Shown here: in pieces, positions 1-5,788 of the stretch
Numbering within the stretch: position 1 is the stretch's first letter
How the letters are laid out: each line of letters opens with the position of its first letter
Assembly (NCBI GenBank): GCA_032251515.1
Contig: JAVVDU010000050.1
Coordinates: 1 to 12,840 of the forward strand
Length of the DNA stretch: 12,840 nucleotides
Origin: Carthagonibacter sp032251515
GTDB taxonomy: Bacteria; Gemmatimonadota; Gemmatimonadetes; Palauibacterales; Palauibacteraceae
Direction of reading: 5' to 3'
Position numbers and translations under genes: made by a program
Notes under the pieces: generated by a model
Told to the model about the DNA's origin: nothing
What the model saw: only the letters and a program-made list of their open reading frames with translations
The model's database searches: none

Positions 1-1
1 G

Positions 2-460
2 GTGTTCGTGGGCGACCCGGAGACGGGGGAGCTGCTGGCCCACATCCCGCTCGGGCTGACGGCGAACCTGGCCGTGAGCCGCGACGACCGGTTCGTGTAC
101 GCGGCGGTATACGCGGGCGATGTTTTCCAGACCGGGCTCGTGGAGATCGACACGCGCACGGACCAGGTAACCCGCCGGATCGACGGCTCGGCCGGCGGAC
201 AAGGCGCGGCCGTGGGGTTCGACGTGGCCCTGAACCCGGCCGGGAACCGGATCTGGCTGACCACGCAGGACGTGGATCCGGCGGATCCGGGAACGAGCCT
301 TCTTATCGATCCGCTCCGGTGGCAGGTGCTCCAGTCGTTTCCGCGTCCCGTGCCGCCCGGCACCGAGACGCGCTGGGTGCAGGCCGCGACCTTCCACCCG
401 CACGGCAAGCTGCTCTACCAGGCGCGCGACGATGACATCGATGTGTACATCATCCGCTGA
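2..460 (+). CDS. YVTN-type beta-propeller protein, C-terminal part
   Basis: This is the 3' part of a gene that begins before the window. The reading frame is open from the first complete codon, so the GTG at position 2 is probably internal. The roughly 152 visible residues show repeating blade-like units: GDPETGELLAHIPLG, then LAVSRDDRFVYAAVY, then GLVEIDTRTDQVTRRI, then ALNPAGNRIWLTTQD. This alternation of 'value assigned to a label' and 'as displayed in real time' strands is typical of YVTN/surface-layer or lactonase-like seven-bladed propellers, which are usually exported. Enzymatic function cannot be inferred, since many such proteins only bind ligands or partners. It ends with TGA at 458-460, and the next start-like codon is 20 nt downstream. 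Fold assignment is fairly secure; the role is unknown. Confidence 0.75.
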   Translation: MFVGDPETGELLAHIPLGLTANLAVSRDDRFVYAAVYAGDVFQTGLVEIDTRTDQVTRRIDGSAGGQGAAVGFDVALNPAGNRIWLTTQDVDPADPGTSLLIDPLRWQVLQSFPRPVPPGTETRWVQAATFHPHGKLLYQARDDDIDVYIIR

Positions 461-480
461 CGGGGCGCGACGGACGGAAC

Positions 481-720
481 GTGTTGCCGCCGCGGGCCGT
501 GCTCGCCGTGGAGGGCGTGCTGGCGCTCGCCGCGTGCGGAGGAGACGACGGCCCATTCACGGATCCAGACTCGGACTCCGTGCCGGGGGGGCTGTCAGAT
601 CGAGATCCGGTACGTGGAGGGGACGGACCCGACGCCGCAGCAACGGGCGATCTTCGAGCAGGCGGTGGCCCGGTGGGAGGAGGTCATCGTCCGGGACGTG
701 CCGGCCGTGCGGGTGCGCCA
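481..720 (+). pseudogene. Leishmanolysin-like lipoprotein, frameshifted N-terminal remnant
   Basis: From GTG at 481 the first 20 or so codons give a short hydrophobic signal ending in the lipobox LALAAC followed by GGDDG, so the product would be a lipoprotein with Cys19 lipidated. The linker then reaches a run of seven G (585-591). Beyond it, the plausible mature domain continues one frame over (frame of position 593) as CQIEIRYVEG, TPQQRAIFEQAVARWEEVIV and RDVPAVRVRQP. This matches the N-terminal segment seen in bacterial leishmanolysin-related (M8-like) lipoproteins, as I recall the family. Removing one G restores a single frame. The homology stops near 715-720, and no HExxH catalytic region follows, so the gene is truncated whether or not the frameshift is real. 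The boundary of the remnant is approximate. Confidence 0.6.
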
Positions 721-726
721 GCCGAG

Positions 727-1122
727 ATGCGGTGGCAGGCACGCCTTCGGGGAAGTGTACCGATGGTGCTCACAGAAGGGGATGCTCGGGGTAGCCTGTC
801 CTTCACGACCCCGCCGGGCGGTTATGATCTGGGCATCAGTCTGGTAGGGCCCCGCGGTGGATTCCTCGTCGCCCAGACGGCGCACAGGACGAAAGAGACG
901 CCACCGGATCCTCTTAGCGCAGACTACTTTCGAACATACCTTATCGAGTTGACCACCGGCGCGGTCCAGGAACTCGACAGCCACATTCCTCGGATCGTCG
1001 CGCTCGACTCGGCACGGATGTGGATCGCGCTCCACGATCCCATCCCCCGCCTCGGTCTCATCGAGCTGACGGCCGACCTGCGCGAGCAAGATCGGCGACG
1101 GCACGCGGCTGGATCACGATGA
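727..1122 (+). CDS. Propeller-like protein, 3' fragment joined to the upstream remnant
   Basis: This frame is open from 481 to TGA at 1120-1122, but only the part after about 720 looks like its own protein. ATG 727 is the first internal start and has no clear ribosome-binding site, so the original 5' end is probably missing. Segments such as GYDLGISLVGPRGGFLVAQT, FRTYLIELTTGAVQELDSH and RIVALDSARMWIALHD look like beta-propeller blades. I cannot name the family; a six-bladed propeller of the kind often paired with a thioredoxin-like gene is possible. The 3' end appears genuine because its TGA overlaps the next gene's ATG (ATGA, 1119-1122), a usual sign of translational coupling. Codons such as AAA, CTT, TTT and GTA are more frequent than in downstream genes. 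It is likely a decayed or recombined gene. Confidence 0.45.
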   Translation: MRWQARLRGSVPMVLTEGDARGSLSFTTPPGGYDLGISLVGPRGGFLVAQTAHRTKETPPDPLSADYFRTYLIELTTGAVQELDSHIPRIVALDSARMWIALHDPIPRLGLIELTADLREQDRRRHAAGSR

Positions 1123-1611
1123 GCGCGAGCATAGTGCTCGCCTTTTTCGGTGGATATGCCGTGGTCACGTGGCTCGGCGATGACCGGGAGGTTCACGAGC
1201 AATCGGTGGGCACGCCCCCGGTCGGCGAGGAGACCGCCCTGATTTTCTTCGGTTCCCCGGGCTGTGGAGAATCAACTGCAGCGTCTCTGGCTGTTTCGGT
1301 CCGCAGGGCGAAGGAGCTGCTCGGGGAGCGAGCCCGGAGACAGGGCACGCACTTTTCGTCAGTCGGTGTAGCGGTATCCTGGAACGTAGTCGAAGGGTTC
1401 GACTTTCTCGTCCGATCTTCTCCCCAGTGAGACTTCCGGGTGCGAGGGTCTTCCCTGGCAGAGCATTCCCCAGGTCTTCGTGGTGCGACGCGAAGCGTTC
1501 GACTGGAGCGAGTCGGGGCAGTTCCTCTTCCTTCCCCCGGAAATCCTCGTCCGAAGGTGCGGCTCAGACCAGATCGAGGAGTGGGTCCGGGACGGAGCCC
1601 CGCTTCCCTGA
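1119..1611 (+). CDS. Membrane-anchored thioredoxin-like protein, frameshifted
   Basis: Translation from ATG 1119 gives a short N-terminal membrane segment (residues about 5-19, IVLAFFGGYAVVTWL). A thioredoxin-fold start follows, with strand ALIFFG and the active-site-like SPGCGES (Cys49, Ser52). That frame stops at TGA 1428-1430. The next frame continues the same domain without a gap in sense: SSDLLPSETSGCEGLPWQ, then IPQVFVVRR, which holds the cis-proline characteristic of the fold, then the C-terminal helix DQIEEWVRDGAPLP ending at TGA 1609-1611. The shift must lie between 1390 and 1427, and dropping one T from the TTT at 1404-1406 gives a continuous 163-residue protein. The second cysteine of CxxC is serine, so classical disulfide exchange is unlikely. 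It overlaps the upstream gene by ATGA. The frameshift may be an assembly error or real decay. Confidence 0.6.
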
Positions 1612-1650
1612 CTGAGAGGCTATGGCCGGCGACGTTCCGTCCGCCCCCGG

Positions 1651-2997
1651 CTACCGCGCCGCAGCCCGGCCGAGCAGACCGAACCCCGCCAGCCCCGCCC
1701 CGGCGATTGGCAGCAGCAGCGGGACCCAGCGGAGGCCGAGCCACCCTGAACCGCCGATGCCGTCGAGGGCGAGCATGGCGAGACCCGCGCAGGCCACCGC
1801 GCAACCGATCACCTGCAGCGGGACGGGCGCCGGCCGGCGGGAGGCATCCGAAGAGGGATGCTCGAAGCGCGAGAAGACGAGCAGGAAGGGCAGGCTCGCC
1901 GCCGTGAAGGCGAGCAGCCAGGCGGGCCGGATCCACCACCAGCCCGCCGTGTCGGGCATCGGCGCCAGGGCGCCGGGGAAATGCCAGAAGGCGAGACCGA
2001 CCAGCAGGATCATCACGGTCGAGTGCCACAGGAAGATCGTCATGATCATGCCGTTGACGAGGATCGTCGCGGCCCACGGCCCGCGCCTCCGCAGCCACGT
2101 CCGCAGCGGCGCCTCGAGCATCAGGACGAGGCCGATCTGCGCCGCCGCGAGGGCGAGCAGGGGCAGCTTGGGCGGCAGCGTGTTGCTGATCTCGTCGCCC
2201 GGCACGCCGACGAGGCTCAGGGGATAGGGCCCCAGGTGCGTGAGGGCGACGAGGGCGAGGAGCCCGGCGGCGAACCACGGCGCTCCGACGCGGGCTCCCG
2301 CGAGGCGGCGCTCGCGCCACGCGTAGCCGAGCTGGTGCACGGCGAGCCACACGAAGGGATAGTTGAGCCACCCGAGGGCCGGCGGGGCGCCGGCGAAGAA
2401 GGCGACGTCGATCAGGGCCGCGGCGCACGCCGGCGCGAGCACCGAGGCGAACCCCCAGCGCCGCCACGCGGCCAGGCTCGGCGGGACGAGCGCCACGACG
2501 AGGATGTACACGGCGAGAAACCACACCGGCACGAGGGCGACCTGCGAGCCGATGCGGATCATCCCGGCGCCGACGCCGTTGGAGTGAGCCACCGCCACCA
2601 TCACGGCCCACATCAGGACGAGCGGCAGCACGGGCCCGAGCAGGCGCCGCATCCGCGCGTCGAACCAGGCGCGGTACCCGAGCTCCCGGCGACAGGCCGA
2701 GTCCCAGGAGACGCCGTTGGAGAAGCCGCCGACGAAGAAGAAGACCGGCATCACCTGGAACAGCCAGGTCAGCCAGCGCGACCAGGGCGCGATGTCGAGC
2801 AGGTGACTGTAGGCCGGCTCGCCGGCCGCGAAATGGGGCGCCGAGATGAGCCAGTGCCCGAACACGACCGCGAGGATCGACAGGGCGCGGAGGAAGTCCA
2901 CGTACCGGTTCCGGCTCTCCGGCGTGCGATCGGCGAGCCAGAGGGCGCGCCGCCAGAGGCCGGCCGGGGGCCTTTCGGACCCGGGTTCCGTGCTCAT
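1651..2997 (-). CDS. Acyltransferase 3 family integral membrane protein
   Basis: The 448-residue protein reads from ATG at 2997 to TAG at 1651. Near its N-terminus it carries the family hallmark RYVDFLRALSILAVVFGHW, in which His48 is the conserved histidine at the start of the first membrane helix. A second conserved segment, VMPVFFFVGGFSNG, comes before an Arg-rich loop (MRRLLGPVLPL). About ten further hydrophobic stretches follow, including VWFLAVYILVVAL, LLALVALTHLG and VNGMIMTIFLWHSTVMILLV. Known members (OafA, NodX and WecH type) transfer acetyl or other acyl groups to sugars, glycans or lipids at the cytoplasmic membrane. The substrate cannot be read from sequence. The gene stands alone on the minus strand, convergent with the thioredoxin-like gene (39-nt gap) and divergent from glycerate kinase. 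Family assignment is strong. Confidence 0.88.
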   Translation of the reverse strand: MSTEPGSERPPAGLWRRALWLADRTPESRNRYVDFLRALSILAVVFGHWLISAPHFAAGEPAYSHLLDIAPWSRWLTWLFQVMPVFFFVGGFSNGVSWDSACRRELGYRAWFDARMRRLLGPVLPLVLMWAVMVAVAHSNGVGAGMIRIGSQVALVPVWFLAVYILVVALVPPSLAAWRRWGFASVLAPACAAALIDVAFFAGAPPALGWLNYPFVWLAVHQLGYAWRERRLAGARVGAPWFAAGLLALVALTHLGPYPLSLVGVPGDEISNTLPPKLPLLALAAAQIGLVLMLEAPLRTWLRRRGPWAATILVNGMIMTIFLWHSTVMILLVGLAFWHFPGALAPMPDTAGWWWIRPAWLLAFTAASLPFLLVFSRFEHPSSDASRRPAPVPLQVIGCAVACAGLAMLALDGIGGSGWLGLRWVPLLLPIAGAGLAGFGLLGRAAAR

Positions 2998-3004
2998 GGA
3001 GGCG

Positions 3005-3010
3005 AGTATA
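3005..3010 (-). promoter_or_regulatory. Possible leaderless -10 element for the acyltransferase
   Basis: On the minus strand the hexamer TATACT ends seven bases before the ATG at 2997. Transcription would then begin at or within a base or two of the start codon. No Shine-Dalgarno sequence lies between them (CGCCTCC), which fits a leaderless mRNA. No convincing -35 box is present at the usual spacing. It is the only AT-rich hexamer in the 139-bp spacer shared with the divergent glycerate kinase gene. Confidence 0.35.
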
Positions 3011-3127
3011 CGTGGCTCGCCAGGCGCCCGTACAGGCGCGGACGGCGCGGCGGCGGCGCCCAGGACCCGCGTCCGGCTTTCTGCGTGCCGCTCTTCCCCT
3101 CATCTTTTCCCCTCGCGTCCCGCACCC

Positions 3128-3132
3128 GGAGG
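3128..3132 (+). promoter_or_regulatory. Ribosome-binding site fixing the glycerate kinase start
   Basis: GGAGG lies four bases before GTG 3137. The frame is open far upstream (to 2846), so this site, together with the start of recognisable homology at HVLVCPTAFK, decides the start codon. Confidence 0.7.
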
Positions 3133-3136
3133 CCCC

Positions 3137-4231
3137 GTGCACGTCCTCGTCTGCCCCACCGCCTTCAAGGAGACGCTGACGGCCGCCGAGGCCGCGGCGG
3201 CGATGGCCGCGGGCGCCGCGCGGGCCCGTCCGGACGCCCGGGTCACTACGCTCCCCCTCTCCGATGGGGGTCCAGGTCTGCTCGATGCCCTCCGCGTCAC
3301 CGCGGGGGAGATCCGCAGGCTCCCCGGCGCGGGTCCGATGGGCGAGCCCCTCGCGGCGGCGACCCTGTGGCCGTCTCCGGATGAGGTCGTCCTCGAGGCG
3401 GCATCCACCTGCGGCCTCCACCTGGTCCCCGCGGACCGCCGCGACCCGAAGCGAACGGCGACGCACGGCCTCGGCCTTCTCCTCGCGGCCTGCGCGGACG
3501 CGGGGGCGCGGCGCGCCGTAGTCGGCCTCGGGGGCTCGGGAACGGTGGACGGGGGCGCCGGCCTGGCCGCCGCGCTCGGGTGGCGCCTCCTCGACACCCA
3601 GGAGCGCGACCTCCCGCCCGGCGGGGGCGCGCTGCCCCGGCTCGCCCGCCTCGTCCCGCCACCCTCCCCGCGGCCGCTCCCCCGGGTGACGGCGCTGGCC
3701 GATGTCCGCAGCCCGCTCCTCGGTCCCGACGGGGCGGCGCGGCGCTTCGCCCCTCAGAAAGGCGCCTCGCCCGCCGACGTGGAGTTCCTGGAGCGGGGCC
3801 TGGGATCCCTGGCGCGGGAATTCGCCCGCGTCGCGCACGCGGCGCAGCCCGGCCGCGCTCCCGCGCCCGACCCGGCGCTCGAACCCGGTGCCGGCGCCGC
3901 GGGCGGCCTCGGCTTCGGGCTCGTGGCGTTCGCCGGCGCCGACCTCGTGGACGGCGCGGAGTGGGTCCTCGAGCGGACCGGCTTCGACGCCGCGCTGGCG
4001 CGGGCCGACCTCGTCGTGACGGGAGAGGGCGCCTGGGACCCGACCTCCGACCTCGGGAAGATCACGGCGCGGGTGCTGGAGCGGGCGGCCGCGGCCGGGG
4101 TGCCGGCCGTGCTGGCGTGCGGCCGCATCGAGGGGCCGGTCCCGGAGGGTGTCCGCGCCGTCGACGGCGGGGGGCGGCGCCTCGACGGGGACGGGCTCGC
4201 CCGGATCGTGGAAGCCGCGGTCCGTCCCTGA
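3137..4231 (+). CDS. Glycerate kinase (GlxK/GarK family)
   Basis: The product has 364 residues, close to the usual 370-390 for the family. It phosphorylates D-glycerate with ATP. Family members mostly make 2-phosphoglycerate, feeding photorespiration-like or serine/glyoxylate-derived glycerate into lower glycolysis. Visible motifs are the N-terminal CPTAFKETLTA with its conserved lysine, SDGGPG at residue 42 onward (many relatives have DGGEG), the glycine-rich LGGSGTVDGGAG around residues 131-142, APQKGAS, and the C-terminal VVTGEGAWD near residues 293-301. GTG 3137 was chosen because GGAGG sits four bases upstream and homology starts there. It is divergent from the acyltransferase and 130 nt upstream of glycyl-tRNA synthetase, which seems to have its own promoter. 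The 2-kinase versus 3-kinase product is not settled by sequence alone. Confidence 0.88.
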   Translation: MHVLVCPTAFKETLTAAEAAAAMAAGAARARPDARVTTLPLSDGGPGLLDALRVTAGEIRRLPGAGPMGEPLAAATLWPSPDEVVLEAASTCGLHLVPADRRDPKRTATHGLGLLLAACADAGARRAVVGLGGSGTVDGGAGLAAALGWRLLDTQERDLPPGGGALPRLARLVPPPSPRPLPRVTALADVRSPLLGPDGAARRFAPQKGASPADVEFLERGLGSLAREFARVAHAAQPGRAPAPDPALEPGAGAAGGLGFGLVAFAGADLVDGAEWVLERTGFDAALARADLVVTGEGAWDPTSDLGKITARVLERAAAAGVPAVLACGRIEGPVPEGVRAVDGGGRRLDGDGLARIVEAAVRP

Positions 4232-4290
4232 CGCTGGTCGCAGAGGGCCCGGCGCCGGGGCGCCCACGGCCGCCCGCCGCGCCGCGTTTC

Positions 4291-4320
4291 TTGCCGCCCC
4301 GCCGCGTCCCCCCGTATCCT
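4291..4320 (+). promoter_or_regulatory. Candidate promoter for glycyl-tRNA synthetase and downstream genes
   Basis: TTGCCG (4291-4296) and TATCCT (4315-4320) are separated by 18 nt; each matches the sigma-70 consensus at four of six positions. The expected start of transcription is near 4327, about 35 nt before GTG 4362. It is the best AT-bearing match in the 130-bp spacer. A perfect 12-nt palindrome (CCCGGCGCCGGG, 4248-4259) lies upstream, but its role is unclear. Confidence 0.45.
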
Positions 4321-4361
4321 TCCGGTCCCTTTCCACGGGCCCGAAACGAAGCGAGCGAGCG

Positions 4362-5741
4362 GTGAGCGAGACGAAGCAGGCGCCGGCGGAGGGCGCGGAA
4401 GCGCCGGCGCAGGAGCAGGACTATCCCGCGGACGCCATGGACCGGCTGGTGTCCCTCTGCAAGCGCCGCGGGTTCATCTTCCAGTCCTCCGAGATCTACG
4501 GTGGCGTGGGGGCGGTGTACGACTACGGCCCCCTGGGCGTGGAGCTGAAACAGAACGTCCGCGCCGCGTGGTGGTCGGAGATGGTCCACCGGCGGGATGA
4601 CGTGGAGGGCGTGGACGCCGGGATCCTCATGCACCCGGACGTCTGGGAGGCGAGCGGCCACGTCGAGGGCTTCACCGACCCGCTCGTCGAGTGCCGGAAC
4701 TGCCACCGGCGCCAGCGGGCCGACCTCCTCGAGTCGGACCAGTGCCCGACGTGCGGCGTGCGGGGGCAGTTCACCGAGCCGCGCCAGTTCAACCTGATGT
4801 TCCGGACGTTCATGGGGGCGGTGGAGGACTCGAGCGCCGTCGTCTACCTGCGGCCCGAGACAGCGCAGGGGATCTTCGTGAACTTCCGCAACGTGCTCGA
4901 CGCGTCCCGCCAGAAGGTCCCGTTCGGGATCGCCCAGGTCGGCAAGGCGTTCCGCAACGAGATCACGCCGGGCAACTTCACGTTCCGGACGCGCGAGTTC
5001 GAGCAGATGGAGATGCAGTTCTTCGTCGAGCCGGGCAGCGACGACGAGTGGTTCGAGACGTGGCGCGACCGGCGGCTGGCCTGGGTGCGGTCGCTGGGCA
5101 TCCGGGACGACCGGCTGCGGATCCACCCGCACGCTCCCGACGAGCTCGCGCACTACGCCAAGAAGGCCGTCGACATCGAATACCGCTTCCCGTTCGGCTG
5201 GAAGGAGTTCGAGGGGATCCACAATCGCACGGACTTCGACCTCAACGCGCACCAGGATAAGTCGGGCAAGAAGCTGGAGTACGTGGAGGCGCACTCGGGG
5301 AAGCGCTTCGTCCCCTACGTGATCGAGACCTCGGCGGGGCTCGACCGGCTCGTGCTCGTCCTGCTCGTGAACGCGTACGACGAGGAGCAGGTCGAGGGGG
5401 AGACGCGGGTCGTGCTGCGGCTCCAGCCGCGGCTCGCACCCCTGAAGGCGGCGATCTTCCCGCTCGTGAAGAAGGACGGAATGCCGGAGATCGCCCGGCG
5501 GATCGACGCGGACCTGCGCCGCTCGTTCCCGGTGTTCTACGACGCGGCGGGGTCCATCGGGCGCCGCTACCGCCGCCAGGACGAAGCGGGCACGCCGTTC
5601 TGCATCACCGTGGACGGGCAGAGCGTCGAGGACGGGACGGTCACGGTGCGCGACCGCGACTCCCTCGCGCAGGTCCGCGTGGCGGCCGACGCGCTGCGCG
5701 GCTGGCTCTCCGACCGGCTGGAGGAGGCGCCGGGAGCGTAG
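4362..5741 (+). CDS. glyQS: Glycyl-tRNA synthetase, single-chain class II type
   Basis: This cytoplasmic enzyme charges tRNA-Gly with glycine. The 459 residues match the alpha2 homodimeric form, not the separate alpha/beta GlyQ and GlyS form. Visible parts are MDRLVSLCKRRGFIFQSSEI at the start of the catalytic domain, IYGGVGAVYDYGPLG, a zinc-knuckle insert with Cys111, Cys114, Cys128 and Cys131 (two CxxC pairs), LRPETAQGIF, class II motif 2 around FRNE (197-200) followed by FEQMEMQFF, motif 3 at GLDR (326-329), and a C-terminal anticodon-binding domain from about residue 360 (LAPLKAAIFPLVKK). GTG 4362 gives a short charged leader rich in Ala and Glu. There is no strong Shine-Dalgarno sequence, so the start could also be a little different; ATG 4437 would leave the core intact. 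It appears complete and functional. Confidence 0.95.
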   Translation: MSETKQAPAEGAEAPAQEQDYPADAMDRLVSLCKRRGFIFQSSEIYGGVGAVYDYGPLGVELKQNVRAAWWSEMVHRRDDVEGVDAGILMHPDVWEASGHVEGFTDPLVECRNCHRRQRADLLESDQCPTCGVRGQFTEPRQFNLMFRTFMGAVEDSSAVVYLRPETAQGIFVNFRNVLDASRQKVPFGIAQVGKAFRNEITPGNFTFRTREFEQMEMQFFVEPGSDDEWFETWRDRRLAWVRSLGIRDDRLRIHPHAPDELAHYAKKAVDIEYRFPFGWKEFEGIHNRTDFDLNAHQDKSGKKLEYVEAHSGKRFVPYVIETSAGLDRLVLVLLVNAYDEEQVEGETRVVLRLQPRLAPLKAAIFPLVKKDGMPEIARRIDADLRRSFPVFYDAAGSIGRRYRRQDEAGTPFCITVDGQSVEDGTVTVRDRDSLAQVRVAADALRGWLSDRLEEAPGA

Positions 5742-5762
5742 GCCCGGGAACCCTCCCGGCCC
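5741..5762 (+). terminator. GC-rich hairpin after glycyl-tRNA synthetase
   Basis: CCGGGA (5744-5749) and TCCCGG (5754-5759) pair perfectly around a four-base ACCC loop. One C/C mismatch and two more G-C pairs extend the stem. No T tract follows, so it is not a canonical intrinsic terminator; it may attenuate or be incidental. It is the only structure in the 47-nt spacer before the next gene. Confidence 0.3.
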
Positions 5763-5788
5763 GCGCCCATCCGGCGTCGCGCCCCGCG

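Noticed and set aside
1612..1650. Shared terminator between the convergent thioredoxin-like and acyltransferase genes
   Set aside because: I found no convincing stem with a T tract on either strand in these 39 bases.
1858..3384. 508-codon plus-strand frame over the acyltransferase
   Set aside because: Antisense shadow with Arg/Glu/His-rich sequence. The minus-strand frame has the real membrane protein with the conserved His motif.
4248..4259. Palindrome CCCGGCGCCGGG as an operator or terminator
   Set aside because: Perfect, but made only of G and C in a GC-rich spacer, where such 12-mers arise easily. There is no T tract and no second copy near the promoter.
1193..4336. 1047-codon open frame on the minus strand
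   Set aside because: Its protein is Arg/Gly/Pro-rich with no recognisable domain. It lies antisense to glycerate kinase and the thioredoxin-like gene, and out of frame with the acyltransferase. Very high GC makes stop codons rare in shadow frames.
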